DNA of 64,000 bases from Salinicoccus sesuvii (lineage in GTDB: Bacteria > Bacillota > Bacilli > Staphylococcales > Salinicoccaceae), in contig NZ_JBHRWV010000004.1 in NCBI RefSeq assembly GCF_042648145.1, forward strand, positions 124,001 through 188,000, given 5' to 3'. The notes beneath the pieces are model-generated. The model was not told the DNA's origin. It saw only the letters and a list, made by a program, of their open reading frames with translations, and made no database searches. Below are positions 45,512 through 54,671 of this stretch, piece by piece. A program made the position numbers and the translations under genes. Each line of letters opens with the position of its first letter. Position 1 is the stretch's first letter.

Positions 45512-45620
45512 CCGCATATTCTCCTTCAATTCACTTATTTCACATTAACTTTAGGTATGTTTACTAGAGAGGATTGATAAAACAACTTATTAATAGAGCG
45601 ATATTTAGGATCTATACTAC

Positions 45621-46886
45621 TCATTTATTATGTACAATAAGAAAATTTAAAATCTTTTCTAGGGACTGTTTGCTCGCCTCAGCATTTATTTTCTTGGACC
45701 CACCAAAATTCATAGTCATTTTGCCAACCTTCATATTCACATTCGCTGGCAGCTGATTAAAACTATAGGGAAAAGAGATAAAATGACCACCTTCTTCATA
45801 AATTAAATATTCATCTCTCGAATCTAATCTCCGATCTTGTATGCTTTCTGCATGAAATTTTGATGGCCAAAGTTGGTCGCTCCCTCCAGCAATTACAAGA
45901 AGTGGGCAAGAGATGTTGCGTACTTCTATACGACTTTCAATGGCCGCTTCAGCATCCATCGACTTCTCCCACACATCTAGAAATTTAAACGGCTGTTTCA
46001 TTATCCAACCTTTCATAGATTTTAATACCATTCCCACTGAGAATCTCATTTTGAGAAAAGGTAAAGGTTCACCCTCATGCACCCACCCAGTAACTGGTGT
46101 GAACATGCCATTTTTCATTCCTGATGTAATATGGCTAGAGGGTGCACCAGCAATGATAGAAGTGTAACCATCATATTTTTCACCTAGAAGTAGTACCAGT
46201 TCAGCCCCTTTTGAGTAACCAATCAAGTTGATCTTACCGTTGCATTGCTCATGGTATTTGAGAAACACTGTAGCATCTTTAAAGTATTCCAATTCTATGT
46301 ACTCGAGGTTTGATTTAAGTCCTGTATCATTAAAATAAGATAGTGAGAGAACTAAATAGCCTTTTGAAGCAAGATAAGACGATGCATGTGCTTCATTCCC
46401 TCCATCGGATCCACTCAGTATGATGACAGCAGGATACTTCCCTTCTCCCACCGGCCCATACAAACTTCCAGTAATTCCGCTCTGAGTTATATCCAGCATC
46501 CTTACATTACTAGCCATAAATTTTATTGAGATATTTTTAGAGTCTACAATCTCTCCCTTATGTTTTACATAGAACTCTAAGGAGAGATCACAGTCTGTTT
46601 TTTTTACGAAATAATCATCTTCGCCTGTATCCTTAAGAATCATTGACCATATCAAACCTGCCGCATCAGCTCTATCGTATGTGCCTTCAAACGGTATGTC
46701 CAAAGCGAGATCTACAACCCCAGAATCTTTGGTAAAAAATGAGGCATAGGAATGGAACAGCTTGTTTTCTTCGTCATACATTTCTGCACTGACGTGAATT
46801 ATATCGCTAGGTGTACAATCTATTACTTTTAAATCTAACGGTTGGTCAATGATGAAATCATCTTGTTTCGTAATTATTCTCGGCAT
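45621..46886 (-). CDS. Acyl-CoA thioesterase/BAAT-like hydrolase
   Basis: 421 residues with two domains. The N-terminal ~130 residues form the Ig-like Bile_Hydr_Trans domain (DQPLDLKVIDCTPSDIIHVSA). The C-terminal part is an alpha/beta hydrolase of the BAAT_C type with nucleophile LIGYSKGAEL (Ser), Asp in IAGGSDQLWPS and His in EEGGHFIS. Bacterial members are often near resistance genes, but function is not established; acyl-CoA thioesterase activity is by analogy. Single gene, divergent from a Nudix gene. Confidence 0.87.
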   Translation of the reverse strand: MPRIITKQDDFIIDQPLDLKVIDCTPSDIIHVSAEMYDEENKLFHSYASFFTKDSGVVDLALDIPFEGTYDRADAAGLIWSMILKDTGEDDYFVKKTDCDLSLEFYVKHKGEIVDSKNISIKFMASNVRMLDITQSGITGSLYGPVGEGKYPAVIILSGSDGGNEAHASSYLASKGYLVLSLSYFNDTGLKSNLEYIELEYFKDATVFLKYHEQCNGKINLIGYSKGAELVLLLGEKYDGYTSIIAGAPSSHITSGMKNGMFTPVTGWVHEGEPLPFLKMRFSVGMVLKSMKGWIMKQPFKFLDVWEKSMDAEAAIESRIEVRNISCPLLVIAGGSDQLWPSKFHAESIQDRRLDSRDEYLIYEEGGHFISFPYSFNQLPANVNMKVGKMTMNFGGSKKINAEASKQSLEKILNFLIVHNK

Positions 46887-46996
46887 AATCAGTCTCCTTT
46901 ACATTTTTGTATAACTTCGTATAAAATAACTAAAAATTACAACATTTTAGCTATAATTATACACAAATAAAGTCTAAAACAGAAAGAGGTACTAAG

Positions 46997-47410
46997 ATGA
47001 CATTTACACCACCTAAGCACATTGTGTCTGCTGCTACCATTGTACTTAATGATAATGGAGAGATACTTCTTCTCTATGGGCCGAGAAGAGGCTGGGAAAT
47101 GCTTGGCGGTCAAGTGGAGGAAGGCGAGTCGCTGACCGCAGCGGCTATCCGAGAAACGAAGGAGGAGACAGGTATCGATGTCGAAATCATCAAATTCTGC
47201 GGCATCTACCAGAACGTTGAGAGATCCATATGTAACACTCTATTCCTCGCCAAACCAGTCGGGGGATTGCCAACGACTTCACCTGAAAGTCTCGATGTTC
47301 GTTACTTCACCGTTGAAGAGGCACTTTCCATGGTAGAACACAACAACTTCCGTGAGCGCATCGTACACTGTCTAGATGAAACGACACACCCATTCTTTGT
47401 AGAGCTCTAA
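46997..47410 (+). CDS. Nudix hydrolase
   Basis: 137 residues, AGAAAGAGGT upstream of ATG. Complete Nudix box at about 38-60 (GQVEEGESLTAAAIRE then TKEETGI). It starts with VSAATIVLNDNGEILLLYGPR, like MutT/ADP-ribose-type enzymes. Substrate unknown. It ends 19 bases from the convergent GNAT gene. Confidence 0.88.
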   Translation: MTFTPPKHIVSAATIVLNDNGEILLLYGPRRGWEMLGGQVEEGESLTAAAIRETKEETGIDVEIIKFCGIYQNVERSICNTLFLAKPVGGLPTTSPESLDVRYFTVEEALSMVEHNNFRERIVHCLDETTHPFFVEL

Positions 47411-47429
47411 AACCGTCAGACTACTTCCT

Positions 47430-47936
47430 TCAAATCGTTCGAACGTATTCGAACACAATATCATTTGGTTCGTTTTTAATATTATTAGAAACAATTTTTT
47501 CCACATACATAAATCGTCGTGCCTCGTAGAACGGGATGCCTTTCATATTGTCTTTCTGGACCGTTACATATTGACTTTTGGCACCAAAATTTTTCTGTTG
47601 CTGAGTGATTGCTTCTAAAATTTTGCTTCCAATCCCTTCGTTACGTCTTGTAGGGTCGAGGTAGAGGACATAAAGGCGTGTTTCTCCTTCGGCTATCATA
47701 CCGCCACCCCCAGCACCAACAACCTCACCTCTATCTAAGGCAACGAAGTAACCTCCCCATTCTTTCGTTGGATTCCCTACTTCGTTGCTAACTCTTTCTT
47801 TGTTATAGTATTTATTGCATCTCTCTTCAATAAGAGACTCCGATAATACACCGTTCGAAACATCCTGATAGCCACTTCTGCAGACTTCTATAATTCCCAA
47901 CACATGCGATAAATTGGCCAATTTCACTTCAATCAT
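47430..47936 (-). CDS. GNAT acetyltransferase
   Basis: 168 residues. Motif A is YLDPTRRNEGIGSKILEA, and the block GAGGGGMIAEGETRLYVLYL precedes it; the end is PFYEARRFMYVEK. The start overlaps the stop of the upstream kinase gene by 8 bases. Pairing of an acetyltransferase with an aminoglycoside-phosphotransferase-like kinase recalls antibiotic-modifying pairs, but substrates are not known. Confidence 0.86.
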   Translation of the reverse strand: MIEVKLANLSHVLGIIEVCRSGYQDVSNGVLSESLIEERCNKYYNKERVSNEVGNPTKEWGGYFVALDRGEVVGAGGGGMIAEGETRLYVLYLDPTRRNEGIGSKILEAITQQQKNFGAKSQYVTVQKDNMKGIPFYEARRFMYVEKIVSNNIKNEPNDIVFEYVRTI

Positions 47937-48780
47937 CTACATCACTCCAAGCTCGATATGGATTATTCTTTGAAAGCTCTACTTCCTTCGAAAACAGACT
48001 TATCTCCTTTAAAATCTCAATCATCCGTTCTTCGCCAACCAAGTCATTGACCGCCAAATATAAGGCGCCTCTGTACTTCCATCGATAGCGCATTTTCATC
48101 AATCTACTATAGGCACTTGGATCGCTTGGGCCGTATCCTCTTAGTAACTGATGAATATTCGCTTCATTTAGATCAAGCGATTCTACGATTGCTGCAAGAT
48201 CAAAAAAACAATCGCTAAGCATAGTTTCACCAAAATCGATGAAGTAGAAATCCTCATCATTTAAGAGAATGTTCCAAAACCCAAGATCACCGTGAATTAT
48301 CGATTCAGTATTGTCTTCCACTTCGGGCATCTTGATTCCTGTGATTACTTCTTGTATTTTTTTATTCTCGAGATTTTCAATCATATGGCATTCATTGAAT
48401 CGATCATTGACGTTTGTCAATTCAATACTACATAGTTTACGATGCATGCGTCGAACATTTTTACCAAGTGCGAAATAGTCAATGATACAGTGTCCAAGCC
48501 GCTCTGCTAATACATATTCCATTAAAATATAATAACTATCTTCCCACCTAAAGCAGAGTGATCCGTCGAGTGTTTTTATCGGCTTAGGCGTCATGTTAAT
48601 AAGCGATAATGCATCTAGGCATAAGAATTCATTGTGTGCTAGATCAATCGTTGCATGGGATTTTAGTACATATTGACGTCTAGCATTTGTTATCTTGATT
48701 GTATTTGAAGTTTGACCACCTTCCATAGGCTGAGTAGAGTCGACTTTGATTCCATATAAGATTTCAACTGGAATGTTCAT
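47929..48780 (-). CDS. Aminoglycoside-phosphotransferase-family kinase
   Basis: 283 residues, AAGGAGG just before the ATG. Kinase-like fold with Brenner motif IIHGDLGFWNILL (H163, D165, N170) and FIDFGE (D182) for Mg. The N-terminal lobe has the VLKSH lysine. APH/CHK-type kinases phosphorylate antibiotics, choline, sugars or homoserine. Which substrate applies cannot be read from sequence. First gene of a two-gene operon with a GNAT gene. Confidence 0.87.
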   Translation of the reverse strand: MNIPVEILYGIKVDSTQPMEGGQTSNTIKITNARRQYVLKSHATIDLAHNEFLCLDALSLINMTPKPIKTLDGSLCFRWEDSYYILMEYVLAERLGHCIIDYFALGKNVRRMHRKLCSIELTNVNDRFNECHMIENLENKKIQEVITGIKMPEVEDNTESIIHGDLGFWNILLNDEDFYFIDFGETMLSDCFFDLAAIVESLDLNEANIHQLLRGYGPSDPSAYSRLMKMRYRWKYRGALYLAVNDLVGEERMIEILKEISLFSKEVELSKNNPYRAWSDVDD

Positions 48781-48877
48781 ACTACCTCCTTATTTTCTAA
48801 AGCCATAATATCATCATATTTTTAAAATATTATGTTTTCAATAATATCATTTTAAGCGGTGTACGAATAAAAATAGA

Positions 48878-48907
48878 CCCCCCGAAGCTGATATCAACTT
48901 CGGGGGG
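48878..48907. terminator. Terminator hairpin after phosphoesterase gene
   Basis: CCCCCCGAAG with CTTCGGGGGG plus ATAG/CTAT extension, A4 and T-rich flanks, at the 3' end of the metallophosphoesterase gene. Confidence 0.88.
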
Positions 48908-48923
48908 CTATCTTTATTGGAAG

Positions 48924-50738
48924 CTACTCTGCAGATTTGTAGATACCGAACTCATCGATCAATTCGACTGTACGCTCTTCACCAAGATGGAGATCACCAC
49001 TTACTTGATACATACGCACAACCATTTCATTGCCCACGAATTCATACACTGCGAAGTTCTGATAGGAAGAGTCGCGGTTATTAGAATGAGAATCTTCAAA
49101 TGCGTCTGTTTCCTGCGGCTGGTAACCGAAAGCGAAAAGACTGTTGTAGTAGTCGATATCCCCTTGTGTCATCCAGTCAAGGTTGGGTCTAACTTCATGT
49201 AGGTGGTCGACACCTTTTTCAAAGACGTTGTCGTACTCCTTCGTCCCACCTGTATTCGGCAGAATGTAAGTTGTACCTTCAGGATTATCGAGATACTCTA
49301 CCCCATTCTCCCCGTAAAATGTACTTACTTCTTCTACTGCACCGTTTGAGAAGTTTTCTTCCGTCGGGATATGCGTCAATGAATGCGTTCTTGAGATGAC
49401 GTGGTCATGACCTTGGAGAGCCACATCAATATCCAGTTCGTCGATCAATGCTGTCAGTTCTTCCCTGACGAGCTGAACATCTTCATCCTGCAAGGAGTGG
49501 TAGGATTTCGAATAGAGTGGCTTATGGTAGTTCAATACGATCCATTCCGCTCCAGCTTCTCTTGCCTGCTCTACATCTTCACGAATCCAATCCATTTGCG
49601 CCTGACCGATTGCTTTGCCTTCAGGATTGTCATCAGATTCCTTATTGTCGTTTGTATTCAATGTTACAAAGTGGACACCGTTATAGTCGTAAGAGTAGTA
49701 AGAACCCCCTGAAATCGCATCGTTAGTTACAGGCACGTTCACATGCTCGTTGAACTTTTCTACAAACGGATCATCGCCATAATTTAGCGCATATTCATCG
49801 TGGTTGCCTGGCGCAACCGCCATGGCAGTCTGCATAAAGGATGAACGGGAACGCTCATAAAGGTCGATCCACTCATCTTCTATTTCTGCGATTTCGACCA
49901 CATCACCAGTATGCATGACGAAGTCTGCATCTTCTGCTGTTGCGAGTGCATGTGCGAGGGTATCCGCACCGAATGCCGCTTCGTTACGTACATTTTCATT
50001 CCAAAACGCATTCTGAGTATCTGTGTAGTGGATGAAACTGAACGCTTCCCCAGCTTCTCCAGAAGTCTTGAACTGACCAACTTCACTTACGTGATCCGCT
50101 TCGCTGCCTACTTTATAGTAGTAGGTTTTGTTCGGTTCAAGGTCAACCGCTTTGGCCTTATAGGAATACTCAGTAACATCGATCAATTCGATATGGCCGT
50201 AGTCACCGGACATCCAGTCATCCCCGTGGGCTTGTGCATCTGTATAGTAGCCGTTGATGACCGGGTCGCCGTTCTCATCTTCCATTGGCTCCCCTTCTTC
50301 GTCTTCCGCTACTTCACCGAAGATGTAGTTGCCATGCTGGTCACGTTCACCGTAACTTGATGTCACTTCAGTCGCTTCTGCTTCGAATGCCATCGCATCG
50401 TCGAAGTTGCCGGATTCTGACACCCAAATCATCGGGCTGTCAGCAAGTTCAGTAGTATACCAATTGAAACCCATCTCGCTTGTTGTGTCCCCGTTGATTG
50501 TCGTGATGATTCTGTTAGGCATGTTATTGACTCCGATTTCTGCTACCGCCGGCTTCTCGTCAGTAAGGACCGGGTTGAACGTTTCCTCTGCCACCGGGTC
50601 GGAACCAGGGCTACTGCCGCCCCCTCCGCTTGCATGGGCAATCGGGCCGATGAGTGTAGATGCAATAAGGGCGACAACGAAACTTATGACGACACTCATT
50701 ACGAGAACGCGCTTGTCAGGAAACTGTTTGAAAACCAT
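48924..50738 (-). CDS. Secreted purple-acid-phosphatase-like metallophosphoesterase
   Basis: 604 residues. N-terminal signal/anchor helix (about 11-36) followed by a Gly/Ser linker and a fibronectin-like domain of purple acid phosphatases (about 75-225). The calcineurin-type catalytic domain has all five blocks: IHYTDTQ, MHTGDVVE, APGNHDEY, LNYHKPLY and ALQGHDHVISR. It probably frees phosphate from extracellular esters. Single gene with a terminator; no PhoP box was sought successfully. Confidence 0.88.
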   Translation of the reverse strand: MVFKQFPDKRVLVMSVVISFVVALIASTLIGPIAHASGGGGSSPGSDPVAEETFNPVLTDEKPAVAEIGVNNMPNRIITTINGDTTSEMGFNWYTTELADSPMIWVSESGNFDDAMAFEAEATEVTSSYGERDQHGNYIFGEVAEDEEGEPMEDENGDPVINGYYTDAQAHGDDWMSGDYGHIELIDVTEYSYKAKAVDLEPNKTYYYKVGSEADHVSEVGQFKTSGEAGEAFSFIHYTDTQNAFWNENVRNEAAFGADTLAHALATAEDADFVMHTGDVVEIAEIEDEWIDLYERSRSSFMQTAMAVAPGNHDEYALNYGDDPFVEKFNEHVNVPVTNDAISGGSYYSYDYNGVHFVTLNTNDNKESDDNPEGKAIGQAQMDWIREDVEQAREAGAEWIVLNYHKPLYSKSYHSLQDEDVQLVREELTALIDELDIDVALQGHDHVISRTHSLTHIPTEENFSNGAVEEVSTFYGENGVEYLDNPEGTTYILPNTGGTKEYDNVFEKGVDHLHEVRPNLDWMTQGDIDYYNSLFAFGYQPQETDAFEDSHSNNRDSSYQNFAVYEFVGNEMVVRMYQVSGDLHLGEERTVELIDEFGIYKSAE

Positions 50739-50952
50739 TCTTAAGATACCCTCCTATATTCTTCACTAGAATGTATTACACATACAATTATAGAAGAGGA
50801 ATGTTAACTGCATCTTAAGGTTGTGTTAGGATGTCTTTACATTAAGAATTCACTCTTTACTTGCCGTTAACAAAGTTCTAAAACCTCTACCGTGCTTTAA
50901 ATTAATATAAAGATATTACTGTAATACACTTTCGACCCATAGAGGTGATGAT

Positions 50953-51594
50953 ATGAATCAACTGATTAAAAACATACTTTTATTCATTGAAAATAGAGAA
51001 GATACTACTATAAGAATATGTGGTCACGGCGCATCGGGAAAGACAACCTTTGCCGAAAAGTTGTGTGCGCATTTCACAGATGTCCCACATAACCTACTCA
51101 GTACCGACCCGTACATCATTCCGAGCCACTACCGTCAATACACATTTACAAACGATTCCCGAGAAGATTCAGACAGATTCAACCCGGTTACCGCATGCAT
51201 GGCGGCTGCAGACGAACTGAGTAGCCTGGAACGGGATATTAGGATGCTAAAAGAAGGAATAAACTTCTTGACCATAGATGTGCCATGGCAACCTGCTCAC
51301 AGGATGTATCAAGATAGAAAGATTCATATCGTCGAGGGAATGTCAGCCACATTTCTGCCGCCCTCCCTATTCGATCTGTCAGTCTATATCTATACTGATT
51401 CCGATACGGAACTCAACAGAAGACTGTATCGTGATGTGGAACTCAGAGGAAAAGATAGGCAACTTCTTTTGGACAGTCATACTTTCAGACGCAGACAGTA
51501 TGATCTACACATGCATGAGGAAAGAAAGCACTTTGACGTGGTCATAGACGATTCAAACAGCGCATTCAATATCATCAAGAGTCCATTTCACTAA
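50953..51594 (+). CDS. Uridine-kinase-like P-loop kinase
   Basis: 213 residues, AGAGGTGATG before the ATG. Walker A is GHGASGKTTFAEKL near 25-38. The later blocks STDPYIIPSHYR, VEGMSATFLPP and RRLYRDVELRGKD resemble uridine kinase/phosphoribulokinase-like proteins, where Asp and the Arg cluster handle substrate and ATP. Substrate uncertain. It ends 13 bases from a convergent lipoprotein gene. Confidence 0.8.
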   Translation: MNQLIKNILLFIENREDTTIRICGHGASGKTTFAEKLCAHFTDVPHNLLSTDPYIIPSHYRQYTFTNDSREDSDRFNPVTACMAAADELSSLERDIRMLKEGINFLTIDVPWQPAHRMYQDRKIHIVEGMSATFLPPSLFDLSVYIYTDSDTELNRRLYRDVELRGKDRQLLLDSHTFRRRQYDLHMHEERKHFDVVIDDSNSAFNIIKSPFH

Positions 51595-51607
51595 TGTGCG
51601 CACCTGC

Positions 51608-52411
51608 CTATCTTTTAGTAAGTACTACTTTCGGCACCCACTCGACAGTTACAACTTCTCCTGCTTCGAACGCAGTTGTAAATTCCGTCGTGCCACCGTA
51701 CGCCGAACTCCCCAAAGCAAAACGGGATGTCTCATAGTCTTTGATCGTATTGACTTTCAAATAGCCGAGGGTCTCGGTCTCTTGAAGGCTGATGTCATAA
51801 ATACCGGCTGGAAAATCTTCTCCCACTACCCATTGGCCAGGTGTCAGTTCAGAGACCTCAGTTGTTTCATAGGGTACGAATTCAACATCATCGATGCCTG
51901 AAATTTCAACTTCGTCTCCTTCGTCTAGAAATAGCACAACCTCACTGGATCTCGATCGATTGCTATCTGATGCTTCTATCATGGTTGCACTCACAGAAAG
52001 TCGTTCGTCTGCATCATAAACGAAAAGGTTACCGTAGCCCTCTGTAGATGTTGCGCGGTACCGGCCACGCTGAATATCTTCACCGACAACGAACGTTCCT
52101 TCGCCAAGAGTCACCGGTTCCCCCTCATTCATTAGATGGCTGTAGTCCAGTGTTTCAACTTCGGAAGTATCAGTATCTGATTCTTCCGAAGTTTCTTCTG
52201 ATAAACCTGCTTCAGTATCTTCCACCGTCTCGCTGACGTCCGGCGATGATGGTACTGATGAATCCGCCGCATCTTCAGTATCGTCACGCTCCAAAGCAAA
52301 AAGCTCATTGATGCCATTGGCCATCGTATCGAATGGGTTACTGCATCCTGTGAGAAACATAGTTGTAAGTACGATTGTTGATACACCGGTAAGCTTCTTT
52401 CCCATATACAT
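51608..52411 (-). CDS. Lipoprotein with two related C-terminal repeats
   Basis: 267 residues. Signal peptide with lipobox LTGC (Cys23), an acidic Ser/Glu/Thr linker to about 90, then two ~75-residue repeats starting GTFVVGEDIQRGRYRATST and GQWVVGEDFPAGIYDISLQ. Each repeat continues with a Gly/aromatic strand and an acidic turn before a Val-rich end (DEVEI, EVVTVEWV). The GxxxVGxDxxxGxY unit is known from exported proteins of Bacillota, with no assigned function. Likely a wall-exposed beta-sandwich protein. Confidence 0.78.
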   Translation of the reverse strand: MYMGKKLTGVSTIVLTTMFLTGCSNPFDTMANGINELFALERDDTEDAADSSVPSSPDVSETVEDTEAGLSEETSEESDTDTSEVETLDYSHLMNEGEPVTLGEGTFVVGEDIQRGRYRATSTEGYGNLFVYDADERLSVSATMIEASDSNRSRSSEVVLFLDEGDEVEISGIDDVEFVPYETTEVSELTPGQWVVGEDFPAGIYDISLQETETLGYLKVNTIKDYETSRFALGSSAYGGTTEFTTAFEAGEVVTVEWVPKVVLTKR

Positions 52412-52453
52412 CCCTCTTCGAATTTATTATTTTCCCAAATTGATACAATAAAG

Positions 52454-52480
52454 CCCGTCCCACTCTGTGATGGCGACGGG
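52454..52480 (-). terminator. Terminator after CHAD gene
   Basis: CCCGTC/GACGGG outer stem with CCA/TGG inner pairing, then CTTTATT on the minus strand. Confidence 0.65.
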
Positions 52481-52500
52481 GGCAGTGGTCAATTGTCTAC

Positions 52501-53268
52501 TCAATCTAGATTCTTCTGCATATCACTCATTTTCATGAAAGTCTCTCTCAGTTGCTTGTCGTCGACTTTTTTAGCATAGGCAGCAAGCATTTCTTCGTTG
52601 ACATGTGCATCAGTGAGCTTGCCGAATGCTTCTTGGATCCTTTTGGCATCCTTCGCGATACCCTTATGCTTCATGGAAGCAAGTTTCCCGAGATACCTCG
52701 CAGAATATCTGAGCTTTTTGGCCGCTTTTCTTATATCATGCACCGCTTCATAATCACTTTGGTCCACATTCTGATAATCCTTCTTAAGCTTTTTGTGTTT
52801 TTTCTGCAGATGCTCTGTAATGAAATCGTTCCAGTCGGCATTGGTGTTGAATATCAATTCATTCAAATCCGTTTCTACTGTATCGATTGTCTTTAGAGTA
52901 TTATCAGCCTCGACAAGTGTCCGCTCCATCTCTTCCCCGCGTTCTTGGTGGAGGTATCTGAACATTTTTTGATAGTGATCACTCGCCTCAGGATGCTTTC
53001 CGGCAATGTGGGTGCACAGATCAATGAGAACATCCAGTTCACGCAAAGGCCCATAGACTTTTGCCACAGTCTTCAACGCTTCATTCAGCTTTTTATATTT
53101 CTCCTCTTCGATTGTAGGTTTTAAGAAACTCAGCAGACTCCTCAGCTTTCTTGCATTCACACGCATCGCATGCGCAGTTTTTGGATGGTACGGGTTATTC
53201 ACGTAGTCCACATATGACTGTTTTAATCGACGCACACGCTTTGAGAGCACATCCTGCACTGTTTCCAT
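52501..53268 (-). CDS. CHAD domain protein
   Basis: 255 residues, all-helical CHAD domain with conserved basic and His residues facing a pore: TAHAMRVNARKLRSLLSFL near 35 and AVHDIRKAAKKLRYSARYL near 190. CHAD domains bind inorganic polyphosphate, and stand-alone forms associate with polyP granules or CYTH phosphatases. No CYTH gene is next to it. The upstream lipoprotein is on the same strand 90 bases after the stop, separated by a terminator. Confidence 0.87.
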   Translation of the reverse strand: METVQDVLSKRVRRLKQSYVDYVNNPYHPKTAHAMRVNARKLRSLLSFLKPTIEEEKYKKLNEALKTVAKVYGPLRELDVLIDLCTHIAGKHPEASDHYQKMFRYLHQERGEEMERTLVEADNTLKTIDTVETDLNELIFNTNADWNDFITEHLQKKHKKLKKDYQNVDQSDYEAVHDIRKAAKKLRYSARYLGKLASMKHKGIAKDAKRIQEAFGKLTDAHVNEEMLAAYAKKVDDKQLRETFMKMSDMQKNLD

Positions 53269-53505
53269 CTTCTACACCTCATTTGTTATTGCCCCTTGCC
53301 CCGGGGCGTATGGGCATTCCTACCCTATATATACCTTATCAAGACAAATTCCACAACCAAACGTGAGTTAAAGACATGAAAATATATTAAAAATTTTCTT
53401 ATCATGTACTTCACAAAATTGTCTTAATTGAACTTAACAAAGTGTGTTTAACATGCTTAATTTAGGAAAGATATGGAATGAATCTAATTTACGGAGGGTA
53501 TTCAA

Positions 53506-54603
53506 ATGTCAAAATTCATATTTCAGTCCCCAAGTAAGTATATTCAAGGGCAAGGCGTCCTTGAGAGCCTCGGTCAAGAAACTAAGAAACTCGCACAGAA
53601 GCCGCTCTTGATATCGGATGATATGGTATGGTCCATCACCGGTGAAACGATTGAAGCAAGCTTTAAAGAATCAGATGTTGAATATGCCTATGAAGCTTTT
53701 AACGGAGAAGCATCCGAAAAGGAAATCGACCGCTTGAGCGATACGGGGAAAGAAAACAATGTGGATATCGTCATCGGTGTTGGTGGCGGTAAAACATTGG
53801 ATACGTCAAAAGCGATTGCGGATAACCTAGATGTACCAGTCATCATCGTACCGACGACCGCATCGACCGATGCACCGACGAGCTCCCTTTCTGTCATCTA
53901 TTCAGACGAAGGTGAATTTACAGGTTATCGTTTTTATGATAAAAACCCGGATCTCATCCTCGTTGATTCAAAAGTAGTCGTCAACGCACCACTCAATCTT
54001 TTCGCTTCCGGAATGAGTGACGCAATGGCAACACTCGTCGAAGCACGCGCCACGCTGCGTACAAAAGGTGAAACGATGGTTGGTGGTCAACCGACGCTCG
54101 CTTCAATTGCCATCGCAGAAAAATGTGAAGAGACACTATTCAAACATGGCCACGCAGCATATAAAGCTGCTGCGAAAGGGCTAGTAACGCCACAAGTGGA
54201 AGCAGTCATCGAAGCCAACACACTCCTTTCTGGACTCGGCTTTGAAAATGGTGGTCTTGCGGCGGCCCATGCCATCCACAACGGATTCACGACACTATCT
54301 GGTGATATCCACCATCTATCCCACGGTGAGAAAGTCACTTACGGTACACTTGTCCAGCTACTGCTTGAGAACAGCTCTGATGAAGTCATGGAAAAATATA
54401 TCCGCTTCTACCAAGCAATCGGCATGCCAACGACACTCAAGGAGATGCATCTTGAAGATACAAGCTATGAAGACCTAGTCAAAGTCGGAGAGCTCGCAAT
54501 TGATCCAAACGACACGCTCGGTAATTTGAGCGATAAAGTCACGGCAGAAGACGTCGCAAATGCTATTTTGGCAGTCAGTGAACTGAGCCAGAAGCACTCA
54601 TAG
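53506..54603 (+). CDS. gldA: Glycerol dehydrogenase
   Basis: 365 residues, standard length. Oxidises glycerol to dihydroxyacetone with NAD. Family III iron/zinc alcohol dehydrogenase fold: GVGGGKTLDTSKAIAD (92-107) for NAD, and metal ligands D172 (GMSDAMATL), H255 (AAAHAIHNGF) and H273 (HHLSHGEKV). ATG after ACGGAGGG. Single gene with terminator. May also act on hydroxyacetone or related diols. Confidence 0.93.
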   Translation: MSKFIFQSPSKYIQGQGVLESLGQETKKLAQKPLLISDDMVWSITGETIEASFKESDVEYAYEAFNGEASEKEIDRLSDTGKENNVDIVIGVGGGKTLDTSKAIADNLDVPVIIVPTTASTDAPTSSLSVIYSDEGEFTGYRFYDKNPDLILVDSKVVVNAPLNLFASGMSDAMATLVEARATLRTKGETMVGGQPTLASIAIAEKCEETLFKHGHAAYKAAAKGLVTPQVEAVIEANTLLSGLGFENGGLAAAHAIHNGFTTLSGDIHHLSHGEKVTYGTLVQLLLENSSDEVMEKYIRFYQAIGMPTTLKEMHLEDTSYEDLVKVGELAIDPNDTLGNLSDKVTAEDVANAILAVSELSQKHS

Positions 54604-54641
54604 TCAGAAGTACCTACAGCCAGATAATACTATGTAGACTA

Positions 54642-54669
54642 AAAAGGATGCCCCGTGGGGCATCCTTTT
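54642..54669. terminator. Bidirectional terminator
   Basis: 12-bp stem AAAAGGATGCCC with GGGCATCCTTTT, tight loop, between convergent gldA and lipoprotein genes. Confidence 0.9.
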
Positions 54670-54671
54670 CT

